From Chara braunii (taxonomy: Eukaryota; Streptophyta; Charophyceae; Charales; Characeae), in assembly GCA_003427395.1 (NCBI GenBank), contig BFEA01000163.1, forward strand, positions 1,339,454 to 1,364,550: DNA of 25,097 nt, given 5' to 3'. How positions within the stretch are numbered: the first letter of the stretch is position 1; every line of letters starts with the position of its first letter. Positions 8,209-17,309 of this stretch are shown one piece after another. Position numbers and translations under genes: made by a program. The notes beneath the pieces are model-generated. The model was not told the DNA's origin. It did not search any database and saw only the letters and a list, made by a program, of their open reading frames with translations.

Positions 8209-9116
8209 TTCTTCCCACCTGGTTTTGAATTATTGTTTGAATGAATCTAAGTTGAGAAGTGAGGTGTTTAATTTGAAAAAACTTTTCCCAGGAGAATTGT
8301 CCAGGGGTAGGGCTAGATGTAATCTAATCGGGTTATGGTCGAATCCATCGTAATGGGGAATTCTGCCTATTGAGTTGTTTACAACTGCCCCTTCTAATGA
8401 TTCTAATATGAGGAAGAAGTTTATCCTAGAGAAAGAAGTTCTGCCCTGAATCGTTTTCCTGATACATGTATAATTTTTTTTCTCTGGGTTAAGAGTCCTA
8501 TAAGGGTCCTTAAAGAGTGTTTTCCTCCACTAACTGAGCTAGTCCCACCTCTGCTGGATCCTGCGAGGTATGTTCTGCCCATGAAATTATGTCCTGCTGA
8601 GAGTTCGGGGTCGTATTCCAGTTCCCTACTAGAATCGTGTGGTTATGTGTTTGGATTAGGCTTCCTACCTCCTCAAAAAATATTGTTCTCTCTGTCGAGG
8701 AGTTAGGTGCATATAGGTTTATTAAAGAAATGTCTTCTCCCTTGTGCGTTACCTCTAGTTTGGTCCATCTACCCCCTACTGAATCCGTTGTCGAAGAGTT
8801 GATTTGCAGATGTTGTGAAGCTAACGCGTGGTTGTGTACTAATGTGATGACACTTGCTGATGCTGATTGTGGGCTGAGAGCCGATAGGACTGCGGAACAA
8901 TTTTTTAATCTCCCAATGATCTCTTTTTCTACTACTCTGTGTGCGGGTATGTTGGTTAGATGTGTTTCCCTGAAGGCAAACTAAGTCAGGGGGATTGGGG
9001 GTGTTCCATCCTGTTGTGTTCATCAGGCAGTGCCACTTTTGCGGGTTTGTCAATATTGTTTCTAACCCCCTCACATTCCAGGATTGGATTTCCCGGTCCC
9101 CCCTTGGTGCTTTCAT
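8209..9116 (-). pseudogene. LINE B ORF2 N-terminus: AP-like endonuclease
   Basis: The Met at 9116 is a good ORF2 start, 43 bases past the ORF1 stop. It is followed by IQSWNVRGLE, the first endonuclease motif, and DLVCLQ. After a frameshift near 8960 the domain continues in other frames: GGRWTKLEVTHKGEDISLINLYAPN, then ILVGNWNTTPN, SFSRINFFL and YDGFDHNPIRLHL. In active enzymes the GDxN motif has Asp; here it is Asn (about 8626-8632). The last SDH motif is FDH, with its Asp-His intact. Three stops in one frame lie near 8490-8520, where a shift restores homology. Such endonucleases nick the target for primed reverse transcription; this one cannot be functional. Confidence 0.8.
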
Positions 9117-9159
9117 GGTTTATCGGGAGGGCTCCTTCTTTGAGTTTTGTGCTTTCCTT

Positions 9160-11627
9160 TTATATCTCAGAGTTACTCCATGACTCCTCCTCTAGTGGGG
9201 TGAGGCGGGATGTTAACCCGTCCTCATCCTGTTCCAATGCCCCTGATTCGACTAGTGTTGCCAAAGCTGCCGCATTCTGTGTCATGGTTGTTTCACCTCC
9301 TAGGGCTGTAACTGGTACGGCTGCCATCCACCACCATGGTCTCCACTGCAAGCCTTCAGAGAGTTTTGTCTCTTGATCCAACCAGACTATCACTGGTCTT
9401 GTGTCATGCTGTTCTTGATCTTTTCCCCTTGAACTTCCAGCTGTTTCCAATTGTTTTGTTTCCCCCACCTTTCGTATTTTGCCCGCCAGCCCCATGAAGT
9501 TTGGTTGCTTATCCTTGCTGATCTTTTTCATCACATCCTCCTTCTTTTGTTCCCATTGCCATTTGAGTACTGAGAGGTATTCGTGTACTGCTACATTCCA
9601 TTCTTCTGTTACCGGGTTCTTTTGAACTGGAATTACCGCTCGTGATGGCAATAATGTGCTTGCTTCCTTTTTGGCTCTTTCCCAGAACTCTTCGTGTGCT
9701 TTGTGCTACAAATCCTGGACCGTTACTGTGCGACGAAACATTTCCCTGTTCAGGTCAGCTAGTCCTCCATTCTGAGCATACAAGGCTTCAACCTGAATGC
9801 CAAGTTGCGTGGCGGTTGGCATTTCCTTACTCTGATCCTCTTGCCCTTTTTGTTTCACTTGGTCTATCAAAAAGCGAGATGGTCTGTAACTCGGCAGCTG
9901 TTTTCCCTTGCTTTGAGTCTTCTCCCTCTGTGTGCGCAAGCTACTCTCGTCGATTTGCATTTCCTGATCTTCCTTCGTTGCGGCATATTTTTCTGCAAAT
10001 AAGGTGGCCAACTCTTCTTCCCTTTCCAATGGGGCGAAAGGGTTCTCAGATAGCGAGATCAGTTGTGATGGGTTGGGGGTGTCTGCTTTCAGTTTGCTTT
10101 TCTGCTCTTCCCTGTGTAGTATCATCTGAAGCTCATACTTGTCTTGCTTTAATTTTTCATAGATCTGTATGTACTCCAGCAGATCTTTTTCCTGCTTTCC
10201 CGACCATGGATAACCTTCTGACTCTGGATCTTCTTGTTCCTCCTCTATGTCTTCCCTTTCTTTTTGACCTTCACTGTGTTTCCTCTTACCTCCCACCGCT
10301 GGATTTGCTTCCCCCTCCCGCTCCTTCATCGCTGTGTCTCTTGCGCCTTCCTCCATGCTCTCATCTGACCCTTCTGCTTCCATCCCTTGCCCATGGTTGG
10401 ATTTTCCCCGGCCCTTCTACGCTCTTCTAGAATACGTTCTCTGATTGGTTTGTTCCCCCCTTGTCTTTTCCTCATCCTAGTACCGCTTGATTGCGTCTAC
10501 CCACTTTCTTTCCGTTGTTTCTTGCACTGTCTGCAAGTCTGCTCGTAGGTCTCTCTCCCAGATTTCTTGCTTCAGTGTATCCATATGAATCACTGGCTCC
10601 TTGGTGAAGCATTTGGGTGGTTTTCTTTCCACTTTGAGTGTTTGCCACCTGCTGTCAAATGGCGGATAAACGTCCGGTCTGGGTGTCGGGTCACCATTGA
10701 TGGTCCATACCCAGTCCGGTGTGTCCAGATTGTCGTTGAACACCCAGCCCGCATACTGAGCATCCGTGATGTACCAATACCCCTTTTTGTTTGCTACCTC
10801 CAGGAGGTTCGCCGTTTTGAGGGGTTTGGGTTTCGTGCTTTCCCTTGTCTTCGCGCAATTGAGATGTGTCCTCAGATGCCCTCTCTGTCTGCACTTAAAA
10901 CAAAGTGGGTTGGTTTTGTTGGATACCGTTATCCTGATGATTTTGTTCTCATGCGAGAAAAACCACTCGTCCGGGGTAAATGGAACCAAATTGTCTCCCG
11001 TTTCAAATACTACTGTCATCTGATTGTGCTGCAGGGTTAGGAAATCCGGGGTCGAAACAATCCATTGCATTTCCTTAAAATGACCATATTCCATTCTGAC
11101 CCTCTCTTTTATACTGCCGTGCATCCCCTCAGGTACATTGTCGAACTGGATCCAGAAATGCTTTTGATTAATTATTGTCTGTACCTGAAGGGTGTCTGCT
11201 GGTTATTTACCGCTTGTTTCCATGGGTGAACCGTGACGACTGACGAATTGCAGGTGAAGCATTTGTTTGTAAGGAACGCAGCCAGTGTTTCCTCCATGCA
11301 CAAGACCATGATGACATTCCTTGACCTCGGGTGTAACGATACTTTGGGTTCCTGCCCCTGAATTGATTCCAGCGATTTCAGCTTCTCCCAAATCCATTTC
11401 AGTTTGGCTTGTCTGTCTAATTCCTGCTTTTTTTTGGAGAAAGTGAAAAGCACTGCATGTTTCTTGTGGAGTTCCTTTTGTTTGGCCGTCAGTTCCTTCG
11501 GACATTCATAGACCACCATTTCTTCCTTTTTATTCCTTCCGTGGTCGATACACTTGGTGGTTTTAACCAATGTCATTCTGGTCTGTTCCGCGAGCCAATT
11601 TTGTGTTTCCATTCCCATTCCCTCCAT
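9160..11627 (-). pseudogene. LINE B ORF1, DUF4283-like nucleic-acid-binding protein with zinc knuckle
   Basis: The start is put at the Met at 11627 (MEGMGMETQNW), near the 5' edge of the element. A DUF4283-like region follows: a charged helix with WIWEKLKSLE, then RNVIMVLCMEE, and after a -1/+1 frame change near 11190, HFWIQFDNVPEG, MTVVFETGDNLV and IIRITVSNKTNPLCFKCRQRGHL. The knuckle is CX2CX4HX6C, two residues longer than the usual CCHC. From 11170 to 9160 there is one frame, broken by TAG at 10477-10479, 10417-10419 and 9706-9708. The C-terminal half is acidic and coiled (EEGARDTAMKEREGE, EYIQIYEKLKQDKYELQM), ending WSNSEI. ORF1 proteins of L1s bind element RNA. About 820 codons is long for the family. 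Confidence 0.75.
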
Positions 11628-12869
11628 TGTTCTGTCGAACAGTTCTTCGTACACGCACAAGATTATTGTGTGAGTGTCTAGGTGGATGGGTGGGGGGGGG
11701 TAGGTGGGTGGGATGACAGAGTTAAGAGAAAAAGAGAGGTGGGGGAAGTCAAATTTAGGTGGCAGGCCGAGCATCCGGGTGGTTTCACAGAGGGAGCTGG
11801 ATGGGATCGGGTAGATGTGTTTTTAGTCGGAAGGGGAAGCGTTAGGGTGTGGTGAGGGAGGGGGGCGGGGTGTGATCCGGCAGATGGGATCGGGTAAGGG
11901 ATGAGAACGGGATGGAAGGGTGACAGTAACGGGGGCAGCGATAGACTTGGGCTCAGGCTGGAGACGAACCGGGGAGGGGGACGGAGTGGGGGGAGGGGGA
12001 TTGAAACACGCTTTCGGGGCTGGGAGTGTAACGGGCTCAATCTAGGGGTAGACCCCGAACACGATGATGATGTTTTGAAGTCTGGGACGAGTCGGGACCA
12101 GGTTCAGCTGGAGGGGTCGGGGTGGGAGTGGTATGTTGTCGAGATGGGAACAGGCTAGGCTCACGGAGGGGACCGCTGGGATCGGTATGAGATCGGGAGG
12201 AGATCGGGGTAGGATCGGGAAGGGTACAGGGTAGGATGGGGACAAGTAAGGGGGTAGGCTGGGGTCAGGATGGGGACTTGTTGGGCCAGGGCTGAGATCA
12301 GGATGGGATCAAGTTGGTATCCGGAAGGGAAAGGGATGGGATGAGGTCGAGCGTTGGATGGGGGCAGGATGGCAGGGTGACCAAATCGATGGCAGGGATG
12401 GACGCTGACGCGGGTTGAAGGCGAAACTGGGGAGGGGGGCGGAGTGGAGATTGGCTGATTGAGGGACTCGCTCGGTGCTGGGGATGTCGTGGGTTCCGCC
12501 CGGGGCTAGCCTCAGATCCGGAAGATGGGGATTCGATGTTCGAGCGGGGTCGAGGCGAGGATCGGCTGCGGGGGTCAGGATGGGGGTGGGTCGGCGTCGA
12601 GAAAGAAAGAAGCTAGGCTCAGGGAGGGGACAGATGGGCTCGGGATGAGATCGGGAGGAGAGCAGGCTGGGATTGGTGAGGTTTGAATAGGGACGGGAGG
12701 GGTTAGGATGAAGTTAAAATCGGTTGGCGTGGGAGGCGAAATGAGATCGGGGTGATTGCGGAAAGGGATCTGGTGAGGTCAGCACGGGAAAAGAGCGGCG
12801 ATGATTGGGGACGAAGCGATGGTGTGGGTGGAGAGGGTGCCCGCCAAGAGTTGGGAGGGATGGTTGGTA

Positions 12870-12885
12870 GGTTGGGATTGGGATG
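12870..12885 (+). repeat. Target-site duplication, left copy
   Basis: GGTTGGGATTGGGATG directly precedes the retroposed tail and is repeated without mismatch at 12980-12995, straight after the A21. One flanking A could extend the match to 17 bases at the left, shared with the end of the poly(A). Confidence 0.92.
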
Positions 12886-12979
12886 TCGACTTGCCGGGGG
12901 AATAGGAACCGGACTGTCGCTCCCCAGAATGGCAGGAGCCAGAACCGAGAGGTTATTTAAAAAAAAAAAAAAAAAAAAA
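12886..12979 (+). mobile_element. Severely 5'-truncated LINE tail (94 bp) with poly(A)21
   Basis: Bases 12888-12958 repeat, on the plus strand, the reverse complement of the LINE A end at 10-82. GACTTGCCGGGGGAATAGG, ACCGGACTGTCGCTCCCCAG and AATGG-AGGAGCCAGAAC are shared, with about five substitutions and a short indel before the A run. It then ends in 21 A (12959-12979). Together with perfect 16-bp duplications this is a textbook target-primed insertion of only the last 73 or so bases of the LINE. A SINE that borrows the same LINE tail is the alternative. The long, pure A run and perfect duplications suggest a fairly young event in an old repeat. Confidence 0.92.
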
Positions 12980-12995
12980 GGTTGGGATTGGGATG
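12980..12995 (+). repeat. Target-site duplication, right copy
   Basis: This is a perfect copy of 12870-12885, placed right after the poly(A). It marks the insertion site in the G-rich repeat, and the 16-bp length is typical for L1-type target-primed insertions. Confidence 0.92.
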
Positions 12996-13970
12996 GGGTC
13001 GAGTAGACGTGATTGGAACAGGAATAAGAGGTGAGATGGGATCGGTGCGGGGCCGGAGGGGAAAGGGATGGAGTTGAGGAGGGTCGATGTGGGTGGTGGA
13101 GTAGGATCGAAGTTGGGTCGGGATGGGGTCGGGTGTGGTCGGAAATGGGTATGGGTGTGATTGCTTGCGGAGACGGTGAGGGTATGGATGATGAAGGTGT
13201 GAGTCAAGTCTAAAGACCGAAGATTGGTGAACTGGGACCAGGGTGGAATTTCGCGGCCTGAAGCTGAAGAAGAATCGGGATGCTTGGTACGATCGGAGCA
13301 GGAAAGGAGGGGGTCGGGATCGTAGGAGGCGAATTGGGATCGGGGTAAGGTCGGAGTGGGATCGAGTAGGGTGTGCTGAAGCCGGATCGGGTCCAGAGGA
13401 GGATGGGGTAAGGACAGACTCGATCGACGTGGGCAGTGGACTGAGATCGGGGTGGAGTTGGAGTGGGATCGAGTGGGGTTGGAGCAGGGTGGGGATGAGA
13501 CCGGTTGAGGTCGGGGCGAGGATGTGGGTGAAGAGGGTGCCAGACGGGCCTCAAGATAGCTGCTTGGTGTGGTAGGACCAGAGTGGGATCGGGTGAAGAG
13601 AAGTCGGACAGGGTCTGGATGCCTGGTTCAATTGAAGCTTGGGGGGGGAGATCGAGATGGGGTTAAGTTAGGTCAGCGTGGGAAGCGAATTGGTATCGGG
13701 TGGGATCGTAACAGGGTAGAGATTTGAGTGAGGGGGGAATGAAATCTGAGTAGGGTCGAGTGGGGACAGGTCGGGGTCGGAATGAGATCCAGTGGGGACG
13801 GAATGGAGGTGGGGATATGAGTGAGGATGGCGTGGGGGTCGAAGGTCGAGAGACTGTGCGGATGGGACCGAGATGGGAGTCATCGTGTCGATGGGCACAG
13901 CTGAGGGCGAAGAGTAGAGGAAAGGGAGTAGCAGAAGGAGAAGACGATCAGAGTTAGTGACTAATCTCAC

Positions 13971-14164
13971 TGCGTTTAAGCCTCCATGGTTGCTGGTGTA
14001 GACGATAGAAAAGCCCCTTCCTCATAGCCTTCTTCTCACACCTTCCTTCAAATTCATGACCTGCTTCTGCATTTAAGCTCCCATGGCTACTGATGTCGAA
14101 GACAAAAATGGTTCCTTCCTCCTTGTTTTTATCTTGCGCTCTTCCGCAAAGTCTTGAGAAGACC
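13971..14164. repeat. Degenerate 97-bp tandem duplication
   Basis: TGCGTTTAAGCCTCCATGG at 13971 corresponds to TGCATTTAAGCTCCCATGG at 14068 (offset 97). Both units go on with TTG/CTA-CTG-TGT-GA-GA, an A run, TTCCTC and a T-rich end. Identity falls toward the 3' side. It sits at the edge between the G-rich region and the CpG-dense block. A 74-codon minus frame over it (14178-13954) has no recognised motif and looks incidental. Confidence 0.7.
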
Positions 14165-14240
14165 CTAGGCGCGCGCACACGTGGCCCTATCTTTAAAGCG
14201 CGCGCGGGCGAGGCGCGCGCCCGAGGCTCGAGACGGCGCT
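14165..14240. other. CpG-dense block with a GC stem-loop
   Basis: This short stretch consists largely of GCGCGC steps (GGCGCGCGCACACGTG, then a second block at 14198-14222), in contrast with its surroundings. CGGGCG and CGCCCG can pair across a 7-base loop at about 14204-14222. Dense CpG in a methylated repeat landscape may mean an unmethylated or young sequence, or the border of an LTR. I cannot assign a role. Confidence 0.45.
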
Positions 14241-14301
14241 TGCTCGCATGATACGACTATAGTGGAACCTCAGTCGGGTCGTCTCTACAGGTTCCAGGGG
14301 T

Positions 14302-14375
14302 GCGAGCTTAGCGCAGCGGCAGCATAGCGCTAACCGGACGGCGCGGGCGCAGCAGAATCACCCTGTGCATTGTTT
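14302..14375 (+). other. tRNA-like segment with an A-box-like motif (weak)
   Basis: TTAGCGCAGCGGCAGC fits the Pol III A box of tRNA genes and tRNA-derived SINEs (TRGCNNAGYNGG). A clear B box (GGTTCGANNCC) at the right distance is not seen, and I could not fold a full cloverleaf. It may be the head of a SINE or chance. No tRNA gene is claimed. Confidence 0.2.
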
Positions 14376-15722
14376 TACTGTTCCATCTGGTATGTTTCAG
14401 CATTGTCAATTATGAGCTTTTGGTGTGCTCTTATTTGGAGAAACTCGTGATGCAATTCCGCTTTTGGTTCAAGGTCACGACTATCTGGTCTCATGTGTAT
14501 GATGTTGCTTGATTGCTGAAGTTTGCTATTGCTCATCTTCCTTGCAATTTGGTATCGGAGTTGTGGTTCGGTGCGCTAATCTGGCGCTTGTCTTCTGCCT
14601 AATACGGTACATGCACGCGGTGTGTGCAGTGAGCGGCGTGTGTAGTGAGGAGGGCGGAGACAAGAGTGGCGACCCAGGAGGTGAGGGGTATCACCAGGAA
14701 GGCTATGTGGTGATTATTGGGTGTTCGCAGTGTGATGAGAACTATCCGATGTGTGATTGATGCTGAGGTGGAACGGTTGTGCAATGCTAGTTGTGTCGAA
14801 GCGACAATTGGTCATCACAATCAACGTCGGGTCATCTGGTGAGAATATATGTGGTTGGGGGCAGCTATTTTGAGGTACGTTGCACCTTACCTTATCTACC
14901 CTCTTCGACACTTTTTACCGTGAGGATGTGTGTTCTGTCTTGAGAGTCCTCTCATGTGAGGAGTCGTGTGCGCTCAACCTTGAGAGTCGTCAATCTTCAC
15001 GTGGAGCATCCGGAAGGAGAGGGCGGTGTTATCTAAAGGGCCCTGGATGAAGCACTGGGTCACGGTCACCATGCCAACCCACCGGGAGTAGAGCACACAT
15101 GCTTTGTTTCTTTGTCCTTTGTCTGCTCGCTACGCTGTAGAAGGGTTCTGAAGGGCAGGCCAGCCCTATGTCTGCGACGTTAAAGAATTCCTAAGGACTT
15201 CGGGGGCCGTCCATATAAACGCCTCCTGATCAGCCAATCGGTTGGTGTAAGGCTCGCTGCACGCAAGGATAAAAACTGTGCAGGGCTGGCCAGCTCAGCG
15301 GGGCACAGGGGCGGGCCGTGTGCACACCTTTAGACATGCACACTGTCCGAATTGCTCAGGGACTTTGGTGACAAGAGACATTCAGAAAGAACTAAGGAAG
15401 GGGTAGATTCCAGGTGATAAGTTTGGGCAAGATTCCATTCTGCAAACAAACCCAACAAGCGATTTTATTTTTATCTTTGATTAGTTAGATGTACAACCAT
15501 TGACATCTGACAGACAAAATAGTTTAGAACTGTTCTTTGTTCATTGTGCTTCTGTTTGCGAACTAGTCAAAGTCGAAGTAGTCTCGTTTGTAGGAACCTG
15601 AACTTACTTGTTGGACCCAAATGTATATACTCTCTGACGCAGCCACCAAGTCGGTTTGTGCACTACGCTGCGGTAAGCATCAAAGAGTGTCTTAGTGCAG
15701 ATTGTGTGCAGTTTTGTAGCTT
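14376..15722 (+). other. Non-coding region before gag; possible 5' LTR and leader
   Basis: No gene is seen on either strand; open frames are short and without motifs. Since it leads into a gag start at 15723, the 5' LTR and untranslated leader of that retrotransposon should lie here. I cannot find both LTR edges because no second LTR is present in the window, and no convincing primer-binding site was found. A TATA-like TATAAA stands at 15214-15219, and a second, ATAAAA, near 15270. The last 300 bases are A/T-richer, as leaders often are. Confidence 0.4.
15211..15220 (+). promoter_or_regulatory. TATA-box-like motif, candidate LTR promoter
   Basis: CCATATAAAC contains TATAAA in a GC-rich surround, about 500 bases before the gag start. 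This position would suit a Pol II promoter in a 5' LTR. The evidence is the motif and its position only. Confidence 0.35.
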
Positions 15723-16001
15723 ATGAGCGATAGGGATACCACTAGTGAAGACGACCAGATGTTGCGAACGGCTAGACGCCCGATAGCCCACTTGGCCTTA
15801 GGACCAGAGGGTGACAAATTTTTGTTCCGCCAGCTTAGGGAGAGGCAGCGGCAGCAGAGGAGAGCTAGGGCGGCAGAGGCCAGCAGGGCGTTCGCAAGCG
15901 AAGCCGCAACTTCAGCAACGATGGCCAGTTCTGCGCAGCAGAGTTCCCTGGCTAGCAGTTCAGGATCTGTAGGGTCAACAGTCGCGCAGACCGAGAGTTA
16001 G
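15723..16001 (+). pseudogene. gag-like N-terminal segment, ending at an in-frame TAG
   Basis: Ninety-two codons start with MSDRDTTSEDDQMLRTARRP. A highly basic, Arg/Gln-rich helix follows (residues about 36-58) and then an Ala/Ser-rich stretch to residue 92. The TAG at 15999-16001 is in the same frame as the next segment at 16014, with four sense codons between the stop and its Met. This may be one gag broken by a nonsense change, since CAG to TAG is a single transition, or two separate ORFs. The low-complexity composition fits the disordered N-terminus of plant or algal gag proteins. No catalytic function is expected. Confidence 0.6.
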
Positions 16002-16013
16002 TCAACTGGCTTA

Positions 16014-16826
16014 ATGGCAAGCCAGTCGTTAGTGATGACTCCCGAGGAGGTCGCCATACAGCGAGCTGCTGATCGCGAGGCACAACTACAACAAACTTTA
16101 GGAGAGATTAAGGCAGAAAAAGAAAGAATGATTAGAAGAAGAGCCAGGTTGCAACGGCGACAAGCGAACATTAGCGAGTTAGAGGAGATGGACCCAGCGG
16201 AGTTGGATGATGAAGTGAGGACCCTGAGGTCGGTCTTGCTAGGAGTAGTAGAGATGCAAGATCAACAAACGACGATCTTACAAGACATCCAGCAGAGTCT
16301 GGCCGTGTTGACCGGGCGCGCGCAGGCGGCACCATCACTGTCCGGGCCTGGTGTCTGGCCCGTTGTACATCCTCCTCCTTTTGTCCCATCGATGACTGGG
16401 GTATCCCCATATACCGCTCCAGCATCGGTTCAGCCTGTCTCCCTGGGTATGCCTTTAACAGGCGGGTTCTCAGCAGGTCCTAATTTGCAGGTTCCTGTAC
16501 AGACAGTGTTCTCCCAACCTCCGTCTCAGGTTGCCGTAAGCAGGCAGCCTGCTGTCTCGCAGCCTGCACAGCCGCAAGGTTCACAGCCCCAACAGATAGT
16601 GCAGCAACCTGCACCACAGGGTCCACAGTCCGGAATGGTGCAGGTACCGGGACAAAGTCAGTGGGTTCCAAAGACGGCCATCACCGTTCCTAAACCCTTT
16701 ACAGGGGATAAGAGGGGCGAAGACCTCGACACATGGTTGAGGGCAGTGCCAGTCTATGTTAAGTGCAAACTTACCTTGCCGCACGAGGAAGTGCTTGTGG
16801 CTGCCTCCTATCGCATGGGGCCCTGA
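16014..16826 (+). pseudogene. gag-like segment with coiled coil and start of capsid domain
   Basis: Of 270 codons, residues about 8-95 are a strongly charged coiled coil (EVAIQRAADREAQLQQTLGE, then RRARLQRRQANISELEEMD). Residues about 105-220 form a Pro/Gln/Val-rich spacer. Residues about 226-262 read VPKPFTGDKRGEDLDTWLRA and LPHEEVLVAASY, like the opening of a retrotransposon gag (capsid) domain, where F-G and a W follow in this order. The frame ends right after ASYRMGP, well short of a full capsid. In an intact element gag forms the virus-like particle in the cytoplasm. Confidence 0.65.
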
Positions 16827-17309
16827 AAAGCCTAGGGGGCGTATAGGATCATAAATCGAACATAAGAAACAAATCAGGCATACGAACAAAATAGGAGGCG
16901 TGTTAATTAACCTCAATAGGAGTTCAAAGAAGTTCCGATCCCGATTAAACGTTTGCAAAAACATGAAAGTGGACCTATACATCTATATTTGCACGAACAA
17001 ATAAATTCCGATGTGAATTAACATTGATTAACCTCGATAGACCAGCTATAAAAAAAAATCGAACTGATTCCTTTTTTTTTTTTATCGTCTGTGCTTCGCA
17101 TTTTGGCTGCGTTCTTTGTATTGCACTACGTCTTCTTTGTTTTTCTTTTTTTTTTCTTTTCTACTTGACACTATATTACTCTTCTTCATATATCTATACA
17201 TGGATGTTTTGAGGTGTATTCTTTTGGTTCCGTTTTGCTGTATGCATCTTATTCCTCCTATCTGCCATGATGTGCCCATGTACAAATACGTACGTACGTG
17301 CCAATTAAT
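16827..17309 (+). other. A/T-rich stretch between gag remnant and Helitron ORF
   Basis: No gene is seen. It contains A and T runs (17049-17057, 17072-17083, about 17134-17160) and an ACGTACGTACGT micro-repeat near 17288-17299, just before the first Helitron ATG. The Helitron 5' end, expected to start with TC after an A in the target, should lie here, but I cannot pick it out. A promoter for the Helitron genes is likely but no box is certain. Confidence 0.45.

Larger units (their letters stand above)
4753..11680 (-). mobile_element. LINE B, nearly full-length L1-type non-LTR retrotransposon (inactive)
   Basis: On the minus strand the order is ORF1 (11627-9160) with a DUF4283-like region and a zinc knuckle, a 43-base gap, then ORF2 (9116-4753) with AP-like endonuclease, RT and zf-RVT. 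This two-ORF layout is that of plant L1 elements. The 5' edge is put near 11680, where the sequence changes abruptly to the G-rich repeat; the 3' edge is unknown. Many lesions are visible: three TAG in ORF1, several frameshifts, two lost Trp codons in the RT, and Asn for a catalytic Asp in the endonuclease. No target-site duplication was found. Confidence 0.88.
11681..13960. repeat. G-rich degenerate repeat region with a period of about 457 bp
   Basis: The plus strand is dominated by variants of GGGATCGGG, GGGTCGGGAT and GATGGGG, with a G9 run at 11692-11700. A longer unit can be followed: GATGGAAGGGTGAC at 11911 pairs with GATGGCAGGGTGACC at 12368 (offset 457). GCTAGGCTCACGGAGGGGAC at 12154 pairs with GCTAGGCTCAGGGAGGGGAC at 12612 (offset 458), followed in both by ATGAGATCGGGAGGAGA. 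A phrase like CGTGGGAAGCGAATTGG recurs near 12728 and 13676, about twice that distance. The short frames here are proline- or glycine-rich translations of the repeat and are not genes. The repeat is old and diverged; it could be a decayed satellite. Confidence 0.75.
15723..16826 (+). mobile_element. Truncated LTR retrotransposon (Ty3/gypsy-like) gag region
   Basis: Only the 5' part of a gag gene survives: a charged N-terminus, a coiled coil, a Pro/Gln-rich spacer and the first residues of a capsid-like domain (KPFTGDKRGEDLDTWLRAVPVYV). The frame stops at 16824-16826 and no capsid remainder, zinc knuckle, protease, RT or integrase follows. From there the sequence turns A/T-rich and leads to the Helitron. 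Either a deletion or insertion of the Helitron cut the element. The gypsy assignment rests on the capsid-like motif, as pol is absent. Confidence 0.65.

Noticed and set aside
9642-10430. 262-codon plus-strand ORF with membrane-like Leu/Phe-rich segments
   Set aside because: It is antisense to the LINE B ORF1 frame; the hydrophobic look comes from complementing Glu/Lys-rich codons.
11678-13207. Proline-rich and glycine-rich ORFs in the G-rich region
   Set aside because: They are translations of the degenerate repeat, without any domain or consistent frame across units.
14302-14375. Functional tRNA gene
   Set aside because: There is an A-box-like motif but no clear B box, acceptor-stem pairing or anticodon arm that I could establish.
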